Assembly: GCA_028287205.1 (NCBI GenBank)
Contig: JAQBQC010000371.1
Span: forward strand, 1 to 9,699
Reading direction: 5' to 3'
DNA length: 9,699 nt
Origin: Gemmatimonadota bacterium
Lineage (GTDB): Bacteria > Gemmatimonadota > Gemmatimonadetes > Gemmatimonadales > Gemmatimonadaceae
The translations under genes were made by a program, and so were the position numbers. The stretch's first letter is position 1. Each line of letters begins with the position of its first letter. The notes beneath the pieces were generated by a model that did not search any database, was not told the DNA's origin, and worked only from the letters and a program-made list of their open reading frames with translations. Shown here piece after piece: positions 1-5,830 of the stretch.

Positions 1-749
1 TTGACGACGCGATCCTCGCCCGAGTGATACGCGATCACGACCATCGTGCCACCCGCCGTGAGCCGGTCGCGAAGCGCAGGAAGCGCGCGCGCGAGCGATC
101 CCAGCTCGTCGTTCACCTCGATGCGAATCGCCTGGAAAATGCGGGCGAAGTCGCCGGGACCACTCCGCGGCCCCAGCGCGCCGCGAATCGCGTTCACGAG
201 GTGATCGCTCGTCGCGAACGGCACCGTCGCGCGCCGCTTCACGATCTCGCGCGCGAGACGCGGCGCCTTCCGCTCATCCGCATATTCGCGGAAGAGCTGC
301 ATGAGCTGCTGGTCTGGTGCCTCGTTGAGCAGTTCCGCCGCGCTCTGACGCGCATCGTCACCCATTCGCATGTCGAGCGGCGCGCCCTCTCTGAACGAAA
401 ATCCGCGCGCCTGATCGTCGAGCTGATGGGACGATACACCGAGATCGAGAAGCACGCCATCGAAGCTCTCGCCTCGAAGCTCGTCGATGCCGTCGATCTC
501 GGAGAAGTTTCCGAGAAAGGGCCGGAATTTTCCGGCCCGCTCGTAGTCCGCGAGCTTCGCACGCGCCTCGGCGATCGCCCGCGGATCGCGGTCGATCGCG
601 ACCACGCTGGCGCCCTGGCTCAGCAGCAGGTGCGAGTGCCCGCCCCCGCCGAGCGTCCCGTCGAGCACCGACCGAGCCCCCGCCAGCAGCGCCGCAACTT
701 CCGCGGCGAGTACGGGGATGTGGTACGCGTCCGGTGCGAGCGAAATCAT
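1..749 (-). CDS. rsmH: 16S rRNA (cytosine(1402)-N4)-methyltransferase RsmH (MraW), 3' end beyond window
   Basis: RsmH is a cytoplasmic SAM-dependent enzyme that N4-methylates C1402 in the decoding centre of 16S rRNA. About 249 residues are visible of a family length near 300-320; the C-terminus runs off the left edge. Diagnostic motifs read in order: YHIPVL (9-14), SAM-binding DGTLGGGGHS (30-39), AIDRDPRA (51-58), LLDLGVSSHQLD (100-111), RGFSF (115-119), PLDMRM (124-129) and FQAIRIEVNDEL (205-216). The usual HSLEDR motif reads HSGEDR here (242-247), a small deviation. The ATG at 749 begins directly before the YHIPVL motif. No Shine-Dalgarno precedes it, but an extended -10 element ends 6 bases upstream, so the mRNA may be leaderless. 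RsmH normally follows mraZ in the dcw cluster; here a TPR gene and a terminator lie upstream instead. Identification is very secure. Confidence 0.96.
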   Translation of the reverse strand, partial: MISLAPDAYHIPVLAAEVAALLAGARSVLDGTLGGGGHSHLLLSQGASVVAIDRDPRAIAEARAKLADYERAGKFRPFLGNFSEIDGIDELRGESFDGVLLDLGVSSHQLDDQARGFSFREGAPLDMRMGDDARQSAAELLNEAPDQQLMQLFREYADERKAPRLAREIVKRRATVPFATSDHLVNAIRGALGPRSGPGDFARIFQAIRIEVNDELGSLARALPALRDRLTAGGTMVVIAYHSGEDRVV

Positions 750-755
750 GACAGG

Positions 756-764
756 ATTTTACCA
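756..764 (-). promoter_or_regulatory. Extended -10 promoter element for rsmH
   Basis: The minus strand reads TGGTAAAAT, matching the extended -10 form TGnTATAAT with one hexamer mismatch. No recognisable -35 lies 16-18 bases upstream, which is acceptable for extended -10 promoters. The expected start site, 7 bases after the hexamer, falls on the A of the rsmH ATG at 749. The element also lies downstream of the terminator at 793-834, so rsmH needs a promoter in exactly this interval. This is inferred from sequence only. Confidence 0.5.
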
Positions 765-792
765 TCCGGAGCAGTCGGGCGCTCCATTCACG

Positions 793-834
793 AGGCCAAA
801 AACAACGAAGGGCCCGCCACCGGCGAGCCCTTCG
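793..834 (-). terminator. Intrinsic (Rho-independent) terminator after the TPR gene
   Basis: Positions 806-818 pair with 822-834 to give a GC-rich 13-position stem with a single mismatch (814/826) and a 3-base loop. On the minus strand it is followed by TTGTTTTT. It starts 24 bases beyond the stop codon of the TPR gene (858-860) and separates that gene from rsmH. The T-rich tail is on the minus-strand side only, which fixes the orientation. Confidence 0.9.
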
Positions 835-857
835 AGTCGAGCGTTACTTCACTGCAC

Positions 858-2567
858 CTACTTGCAGAACTTCTTGACCTGTCCCTCGACTGCCGGCCGG
901 TACTGCTCGAGTGCCGAGAGGAGCTGCTGCGCCGTCTTCGCGTCGATCGAGCCGCCGGCGGCGATGTTGATCTGCGCTGTCAGGAACGACGACTCCGCGA
1001 GCTTCGCGAGATCGCACGTCTTGGCCTTCTGGTTATCGCGGACCGCCGAGTCGCCGACCTTGAACGCCGAGACGCCGAGCACGAACTTGGCGGCTGGCGA
1101 CGGCGAGATGCTGTCCGACGCGGCGAGGATCGTCTCCGCACGCTGAAAGTCTTCGCGATTGGGTGGAGTGGCCGCACTCGCATCCTTGTACGCCTTGTTG
1201 CCGAGCACCAGCAGGAACTGGCCAACGGTCGCCTTGTCCTCTCCGGATGCCACCGCCTGTTTCAACGTGGCGATCGCGCTGTCTGGCTGATTCAGATCGA
1301 TCTGCGCCTGCGCGATACGGAGATAGCCATGCTCGGCCTTCGGGTCGAGCTTCACGGCCGTTTGCGCGGCGGCGAGCGACTGCGGCAGCTGCCCCGACAT
1401 GCGCAGCGTCTGCGCATAGAGCGACCAGAGCCCCGCGTTGTTCTTGAACTTCGCGACACCCTGAGCCGCGGTGGCCGAAGCCTTCTGCGGATCGTTCCCC
1501 GACGCGTAGCACGCGGCCTGTCGCAGATAGAAGGTCGTATCCGCGGACGCAGTGTCGGCCTTGACCATCTGCTCGCCGGCGGCAGTCGCCTCGGCGCAGT
1601 CCTTCGTGGCGAGCAGGATCAGCCACTTGAGGTGCACGAGATCCGGGTCGCCCGGGTTCGAGTCGACGGCGGCGACGATGATCGGCTTCGCCGCGGCGGC
1701 CTGGCCGCTCTGTCCGATCTTGTTGACCACCGTGGACACGAGCTGCACGTCCTTCGGATACGCGGCGATCAGCTTCGACCATGCCTGCACCGCGTGATTG
1801 AGATCGTTCTTCGCCGCGTAGGCGTCGCCGAGCATGATGAGCGCGGGACGGTTGCGCGGATCGATCTCGATCACTTTGTTCGCGACCGCGACCACGGAGT
1901 CTCCGGGTGCGTTCTGCTTGAGCATCGCGTTGGCGAGGCACACGCGTCCGATCGTGGACTGCGGATAGGCGGCGATCGATGCCCGCGCGGCCGTGATTGC
2001 GCCGGCCGCATCACCGGCACCCAGCTTCGTCTCGCAGGTGCGCTCGTCGGGGAGCTGCTTGCGAACGTCGAGGATCGCCTTGGAGATCTGGGAGGCGACA
2101 TCGCCCAGCTTGTTCCCGCTGATGGAGGGAAGCGGCTGGACCATACTGTTGTCCCGGGCGAGCACGAGCCGCGCATCCGACTTGTAGCCGGTGCCCGTCT
2201 TGGTCACGATTCCGTCGACGTAGAAGTCGGCGCGGAGCGAGGTGGCCAGCAGACGCGACGTGATGGCGTCGGGCATGCTGTCGCATGGGAAGCCGGAGGC
2301 CTCGAGATTCGCGCAGATGGTCGCCTTGGGGATGACGTACATCTGCTTCATTGGAATGTCGGCTTGGAGCTTCGTTCTGATCTGTTCGCCGAGATTCGTT
2401 CCGGTGCCCTTCTCCGGGGAGCGAAACGCGACGACGAGCGCCCGAGGAGTCTCATCGGGCAACTTTTCCTGCGTTCGCGTCTGGGCGAGCAGCGGAGCGG
2501 GTGCAAAGGCGCCCAACGACAGGGCGAGCGCACCCAACATGAGCTTCGGCTGACAAGTCATTCTCAT
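858..2567 (-). CDS. Secreted tetratricopeptide-repeat (TPR) protein
   Basis: This is a 569-residue exported protein. Residues 1-28 form a Sec signal peptide (basic start, hydrophobic core, cleavage after LLA before QTRTQ). Residues about 40-175 form a globular N-terminal part, with the segment PRALVVAFRSPEKGTG and later a FYVDGIVTK strand, reminiscent of TolB-N/FlgO-like domains that precede TPRs. Residues about 175-430 hold helical TPR-like repeats, with spaced motifs such as NRPALIMLGDAYAAKNDLNHAV and AEHGYLRIAQAQIDLNQPDSA. The mature part has eight cysteines, an even number compatible with disulfides outside the cytoplasm. I chose ATG 2567: AAGGA at 2573-2577 sits 5 bases upstream, and GGAGG lies at 2579-2583. 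ATG 2561 is an alternative, while a start at 2585 would place the ribosome site inside the gene. A weak TATATC at 2597-2602 could be a -10. Function is probably protein-protein interaction or envelope assembly; the partner is unknown. Confidence 0.9.
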   Translation of the reverse strand: MRMTCQPKLMLGALALSLGAFAPAPLLAQTRTQEKLPDETPRALVVAFRSPEKGTGTNLGEQIRTKLQADIPMKQMYVIPKATICANLEASGFPCDSMPDAITSRLLATSLRADFYVDGIVTKTGTGYKSDARLVLARDNSMVQPLPSISGNKLGDVASQISKAILDVRKQLPDERTCETKLGAGDAAGAITAARASIAAYPQSTIGRVCLANAMLKQNAPGDSVVAVANKVIEIDPRNRPALIMLGDAYAAKNDLNHAVQAWSKLIAAYPKDVQLVSTVVNKIGQSGQAAAAKPIIVAAVDSNPGDPDLVHLKWLILLATKDCAEATAAGEQMVKADTASADTTFYLRQAACYASGNDPQKASATAAQGVAKFKNNAGLWSLYAQTLRMSGQLPQSLAAAQTAVKLDPKAEHGYLRIAQAQIDLNQPDSAIATLKQAVASGEDKATVGQFLLVLGNKAYKDASAATPPNREDFQRAETILAASDSISPSPAAKFVLGVSAFKVGDSAVRDNQKAKTCDLAKLAESSFLTAQINIAAGGSIDAKTAQQLLSALEQYRPAVEGQVKKFCK

Positions 2568-2640
2568 CTCGATCCTTACCTCCAATGCGGTAAACGGATA
2601 TACCCCGCTCCAGACCGTCAGGGTCCCCTTCCTAACTCAG

Positions 2641-2714
2641 TGGGCGAAGAGGGACTCGAACCCCCGACATCCTGCGTGTAAGGCAGGCGCTCTAACCAAC
2701 TGAGCTATTCGCCC
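2641..2714 (-). tRNA. tRNA-Val (anticodon UAC)
   Basis: The minus strand folds as a complete 74-base cloverleaf. The acceptor stem is GGGCGAA/TTCGCCC with discriminator A at 2641. The D-arm is GCTC/GAGC, and the anticodon arm is CCTGC/GCAGG around loop CTTACAC with anticodon TAC at 2678-2680. The T-arm contains TTCGAGT. The 3' CCA is not encoded. No convincing promoter lies between it and the small membrane gene 93 bases upstream, so it may be transcribed from the promoter at 2992-3020. Confidence 0.98.
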
Positions 2715-2807
2715 ATGGCCCCCAAGAAAACCCGGAGTACGGCAACCAAGGAGCGCACCATGCGTTCGCGAGACTGCTGCACGCCAGTGGCGAAATGGAG
2801 CGACGAC

Positions 2808-2984
2808 TTACTTCAGGATGGCGATTGGCACCAACACGCAATAACCGAGCACGAGCAGGATCGGGGCGAGTGTTTCGCCTCCGCGGATCAGATCCGCGTA
2901 CCCGGCGGCCAGCGCAAGCAATGCAAGTCCCCACCAGAGGTAGGGACGCGCGCGAGATGTAACGTTGGTTTCCTGAGGGGGCAT
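2808..2984 (-). CDS. Small two-helix membrane protein, function unknown
   Basis: This predicts 58 residues. A short polar N-terminus (MPPQETNVTSRARP, 1-14) is followed by two hydrophobic segments, YLWWGLALLALAAGYADL (about 15-32) and LAPILLVLGYCVLVPIAIL (about 39-57), joined by the short polar turn IRGGET. The positive residues before the first helix and the IRGGE turn predict a hairpin with the N-terminus inside. I recognise no named family. The start at 2984 is chosen because a near-perfect sigma70 promoter places its start site at about 2985, giving a leaderless message; no Shine-Dalgarno precedes it. The reading frame is open farther upstream to 3044, but that would place the promoter inside the gene. 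Together the promoter fit and the membrane topology make it a likely real gene. tRNA-Val lies directly downstream on the same strand. Confidence 0.75.
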   Translation of the reverse strand: MPPQETNVTSRARPYLWWGLALLALAAGYADLIRGGETLAPILLVLGYCVLVPIAILK

Positions 2985-2991
2985 TCGCTGT

Positions 2992-3020
2992 AGTGTAGGT
3001 TGACCGCAACATGGTGTCAA
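2992..3020 (-). promoter_or_regulatory. Consensus sigma70-type promoter of the small membrane gene (and probably tRNA-Val)
   Basis: On the minus strand, TTGACA (3015-3020, all six bases consensus) is separated by exactly 17 bases from TACACT (2992-2997, four of six). The predicted start site is about 2985, adjacent to the ATG at 2984, so little or no 5' leader is expected. This is the best promoter match in the window together with the one at 7348-7377. Confidence 0.8.
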
Positions 3021-3045
3021 GAAAGTCACCGCCTTTGGTGACACC
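3013..3045. promoter_or_regulatory. Nested inverted repeats overlapping the -35 element
   Basis: GGTGTCA (3013-3019) pairs with TGACACC (3039-3045). Nested within it, GTCACC (3025-3030) pairs with GGTGAC (3037-3042) across 6 bases. The 9-base stretch 3037-3045 is itself a near-palindrome (GGTGACACC). The outer left arm covers the -35 hexamer of the minus-strand promoter, a position suited to a repressor or activator. The binding protein is unknown; this is inferred from symmetry and position. Confidence 0.45.
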
Positions 3046-3330
3046 TAATGCAACCGTCACTGGCCGAAGGGCGAGGAGCGCGTGACAGCGCCGAAATTTT
3101 GCACGAAGACGCTCCCTCGGGCTGGCGAGATCGCGTTCCTCCTCGCAACCTAGAATACGAGTCGTGCTCACCGCGCGCTCCTTCCAGAAGTCGTTCAGCT
3201 CTCACCAGCTGATCACGCCGCCGCTGCCAACGCACGAATTGCAGCGGCGATTCTTTGGGCCATGCAATAGCGAAGCCGGTCGCAATCCAGGAGCAATGAT
3301 GCCGACGGATGCAAACACGCACGAGTGCGC
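3046..3330. other. Divergent intergenic region upstream of the GH31 gene
   Basis: This stretch separates the minus-strand small membrane gene from the plus-strand GH31 gene. No conserved protein, RNA gene or repeat family is recognisable. It holds a lone -10-like TAGAAT (3151-3156), a poor -35/-10 pair TTGCAG (3239-3244) and TGCAAT (3263-3268) with an 18-base spacer, and a possible 56-codon ORF (3164-3334). A CGCACGAGTGCG symmetry lies just before the GH31 start. The GH31 promoter must be here but cannot be assigned firmly. Confidence 0.5.
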
Positions 3331-3334
3331 ATGA
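3164..3334 (+). CDS. Possible small ORF or leader peptide overlapping the GH31 start
   Basis: A GTG at 3164 opens 56 codons ending in a TGA (3332-3334) that overlaps the GH31 ATG at 3331 as ATGA, a typical coupling arrangement. TAGAAT at 3151-3156 would start transcription at about 3163, making the GTG leaderless, although no -35 is visible. A shorter version starts at ATG 3296 or 3299, preceded by AGGAG (3289-3293), and would encode only 11-12 residues. The first 20 codons nearly all end in G or C, like real genes here; the rest do not. The predicted protein has no recognised family, no signal peptide and no membrane segment. It may simply be chance. Confidence 0.25.
   Translation: MLTARSFQKSFSSHQLITPPLPTHELQRRFFGPCNSEAGRNPGAMMPTDANTHECA
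3318..3329. promoter_or_regulatory. Palindrome CGCACGAGTGCG before the GH31 start
   Basis: Perfect 5-base arms (CGCAC/GTGCG) flank GA and end one base before the ATG at 3331. The core GCAC-N2-GTGC recurs within the GH13 promoter at 7362-7371, which raises the possibility of a shared operator for the glucan genes. It is short and close to the start codon, so it could also be chance in GC-rich DNA. Confidence 0.25.
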
Positions 3335-5814
3335 GTGAGGGGATGATGAGGCGCGTGGCTACGGGCGCCGCCATGCTTGCGGCCATCGCCGCGCCGCGCG
3401 CCCTTCGCGCGCAGAGCTCGACATACACCTTCCTCGGGGACGTGCAGAGCGGCTCGCGCATCGCGGGCGGAGTGCTGGTTCGCGCGCAGAACGGGAGCGT
3501 GCTGGTCGAGTCGGTGTCCGGCGTCGGCGCGCGCATCCGCATTCGATTTGGCAACGCAACCGCGGCCAGCTTCGTCGCGCCGCGCTCGCTCGCGACCGGC
3601 GACGCACCGGTAGCGATCGCTCCGAGCTCGCTGCGCGAGGCTGGCGATACGATCATGATCGGCACGGCCGAGGGAACCGAAGTGCTGGTGATGCGACGGC
3701 CGCTCCGAATCGTGGTGAGAGATTCGGCTGGGCACGAGCTGCTGCGCGATTCGTTCGGCGCCGCAACGCTCAATGGTCGGATCGTTCACTATGTGCAGCA
3801 TCGCGAAGGCACGCGCTACTTCGGGCTCGGCGAACAGCCGACTCCGCTCGTCCGCAACGGCAGTGCGTATCCATTCTGGAACACCGATCGATTCGCGTAT
3901 CTTCCCGCGCAGACGCCGATCTACTCGTCGATGCCGTTCTATGTCGGCGTCACCGATGGGATCGCGCACGGCGTGCTGTACGACAACCCGTTTCGCGGCG
4001 AGATGGACTTCGCCAACAGGCTCCCGGGCTCGATAGCCTACACGGCGGAGGGAGCGCCCGACGGGGGCGAGCTTCGCTACTATGTGGTGGCGGGGCCCGG
4101 ACTCGATCGCGTGCTCGCGCGCTTCTCGCGCCTTACCGGCCGCATGCCGCTCCCTCCCCGGTGGGCACTCGGCTACCACCAGAGTCGCTACAGTTACGCG
4201 CCGGACACGATGCTCATGAACGTCGCGCGCGAAATGCGGCGCCGCGACATTCCGGCCGACGCGCTGTATCTCGACATCGGCTACATGAATGGCTACCGCG
4301 TGTTCACGTGGAGCCCGACGGCATTTCCGCAGCCGAAGGCGATGCTCGATACGCTCGCGTCGATGGGATTCAAGGTCGTCGCGATCGTGGATCCGGGCGT
4401 CAAGGTGGACAGCGCGTACGCGATCTACCAGGAGGGGCTGTCGCGACACGCGTTCGTGACGACGCCGGACGGCGCCCCCGCGCTCGGTCGGGTCTGGCCG
4501 GGCACCTCGGCGTTTCCGGATTTTTCGCGCGACTCCGTGCGCAGCTGGTGGGGCAACGCACAATCCGCGTTGGTGAGCCCCGGCGTGCGCGGCATCTGGA
4601 ACGACATGAACGAGCCTTCGTCGTTCCTGGGGGGCACTCTCTCGGATCTCGCGCAATTCGATGGCGATGGGCAGCCGGGAAGTCATCTCGAGTATCACAA
4701 CCAGTACGGCACGCTCATGTCGCGCGCCTCGTTCGAGGGGCTGCATCGCCTGCGTCCTGAGCTGCGACCCTTCGTCATCACGCGCGCGGCGTACACCGGC
4801 ATACAGCGCTACTCGAGCGTCTGGACGGGTGACAATAGCTCGACGTGGGAGCATCTGCGCATCTCGATTCCGATGGTGGTCTCGCTGGGGCTGACGGGAG
4901 AGCCGTTCGCCGGATCGGACATCGGAGGATTCACCGGCACTCCGTCGGCAGAGATGTACGCACGCTGGCTGCAGTCCGCGGCGCTCATGCCGTTGTTTCG
5001 CACTCACTCGTCGATCGACGTTCCCCGCCGCGAGCCGTGGAGTTACGGAGCCGACTACGAGCGCGCGAATCGCGCGACGATCCGACTTCGCTATCGGCTT
5101 CTGCCCGCACTCTACTCTGCGTTCCACGAGCACGAGACGAGCGGCTCACCCGTGGTGCGTCCGATTTTCTGGAACGATCTCTCCGACACGCTCGCGCTCA
5201 CCGTGAGCGATGAGTACCTCCTCGGCGATCATCTCCTCGCGGCGCCTGTGGTGGACTCTTTGGCGGATGCACGCACGGTGTATCTCCCGGCAGGGCGATG
5301 GTACCGTGTAGGCAGCGACAGCGCGTACGACGGCGGCACGCGCGTGAGAGTGTCCGCGCCGCGCGCGCTCAACGACGGTGGCGATTCCACCGGGCTGCGC
5401 GGCCTTCCGCTCTTCGCGCGCGCGGGCGCGGTGCTGCCGATGCAGACCGTGATGTCGTACGACGGCGCGCGCAAGCTCGATACGCTCGAGCTGCACGTCT
5501 GGCCTGGCGCAACCTCGCCAGTGACGAGCGTGCTTTACGAGGATGCCGGCGACGGCTACGGATACACGCGCGGGGACTTTCGCTCCACGACGATCACCGT
5601 GCGCGCGAGCGCCGCCGGTGCGCTCGATGTCGCGATGGCGCGCGAGGGCAAGTACGCGGGTGCGCGCGCGTACGCCGTCACTCTGCATGCGGCTGCGCGG
5701 CCGCGATCCGTGCGCGGCGATGGGCGCGCGCTGCCGGTGCGCTACGACCCGGCCTCGCGCACCGCGACGTTCGTCGTTCCCTCTACGATCCGGCGCATCA
5801 CGATCACTCCGTGA
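3331..5814 (+). CDS. Secreted GH31 alpha-glucosidase
   Basis: This retaining glycoside hydrolase would release glucose from the non-reducing ends of alpha-linked glucans. It has 827 residues, a normal GH31 length. A signal peptide spans 1-27 (RR, hydrophobic core, ALRA before QSS), so it acts outside the cytoplasmic membrane. An N-terminal beta-sandwich of the galactose-mutarotase type precedes the (beta/alpha)8 barrel, which contains PPRWALGYHQSRYSY (275-289), YLDIGY (313-318) and GIWNDMNEPS with nucleophile Asp425. The barrel also has WTGDNSSTWEHL with predicted acid/base Asp501, and GSDIGGF (528-534). C-terminal beta domains of DUF5110 type follow from about residue 630. ATG 3331 overlaps a possible leader ORF and has no own ribosome site; ATG 3346, preceded by GAGG at 3337-3340, is a good alternative and keeps the signal peptide. 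The family also includes alpha-xylosidases, so exact specificity (alpha-1,4 versus other links) is inferred from the neighbouring GH13 genes. Confidence 0.95.
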   Translation: MSEGMMRRVATGAAMLAAIAAPRALRAQSSTYTFLGDVQSGSRIAGGVLVRAQNGSVLVESVSGVGARIRIRFGNATAASFVAPRSLATGDAPVAIAPSSLREAGDTIMIGTAEGTEVLVMRRPLRIVVRDSAGHELLRDSFGAATLNGRIVHYVQHREGTRYFGLGEQPTPLVRNGSAYPFWNTDRFAYLPAQTPIYSSMPFYVGVTDGIAHGVLYDNPFRGEMDFANRLPGSIAYTAEGAPDGGELRYYVVAGPGLDRVLARFSRLTGRMPLPPRWALGYHQSRYSYAPDTMLMNVAREMRRRDIPADALYLDIGYMNGYRVFTWSPTAFPQPKAMLDTLASMGFKVVAIVDPGVKVDSAYAIYQEGLSRHAFVTTPDGAPALGRVWPGTSAFPDFSRDSVRSWWGNAQSALVSPGVRGIWNDMNEPSSFLGGTLSDLAQFDGDGQPGSHLEYHNQYGTLMSRASFEGLHRLRPELRPFVITRAAYTGIQRYSSVWTGDNSSTWEHLRISIPMVVSLGLTGEPFAGSDIGGFTGTPSAEMYARWLQSAALMPLFRTHSSIDVPRREPWSYGADYERANRATIRLRYRLLPALYSAFHEHETSGSPVVRPIFWNDLSDTLALTVSDEYLLGDHLLAAPVVDSLADARTVYLPAGRWYRVGSDSAYDGGTRVRVSAPRALNDGGDSTGLRGLPLFARAGAVLPMQTVMSYDGARKLDTLELHVWPGATSPVTSVLYEDAGDGYGYTRGDFRSTTITVRASAAGALDVAMAREGKYAGARAYAVTLHAAARPRSVRGDGRALPVRYDPASRTATFVVPSTIRRITITP

Positions 5815-5821
5815 TGCGCCG
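5791..5821. terminator. Perfect 11-bp hairpin between convergent genes, probable bidirectional terminator
   Basis: Positions 5791-5801 pair perfectly with 5811-5821 around a 9-base loop. It spans the last codons and the TGA (5812-5814) of the GH31 gene and ends 9 bases before the last base of the convergent MFS gene. Neither side has a T-run, so it is not a classic intrinsic terminator. It may block read-through, protect 3' ends, or work with Rho. Confidence 0.5.
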
Positions 5822-5830
5822 CGCCAGCGA

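Noticed and set aside
358..765. A 135-codon minus-strand frame overlapping the rsmH start
   Set aside because: It is a +1 shadow of rsmH; the rsmH frame has every family motif and runs uninterrupted to the window edge.
24..2681. An 885-codon open frame on the plus strand across rsmH, the TPR gene and tRNA-Val
   Set aside because: It is antisense to two well-supported genes, is extremely rich in Arg, Glu and Leu without any domain, and ends in the GEEGLEPPTSCV-type peptide that is a known artefact of translating across a tRNA.
2692..3171. A 159-codon minus-strand frame across the small membrane gene and tRNA
   Set aside because: It runs through the promoter and into tRNA-Val, and is in a different frame from the well-formed two-helix protein; no signal or domain is recognisable.
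3239..3268. A TTGCAG-N18-TGCAAT promoter candidate for GH31
   Set aside because: Both hexamers match consensus poorly and neither is supported by other signals, so it is mentioned only in the intergenic description.
3202..5133. A 643-codon open frame on the minus strand opposite GH31
   Set aside because: It is a mirror frame created by the strong GC3 bias of the GH31 gene; its Arg/His-rich composition matches no family, whereas GH31 has all its catalytic motifs.
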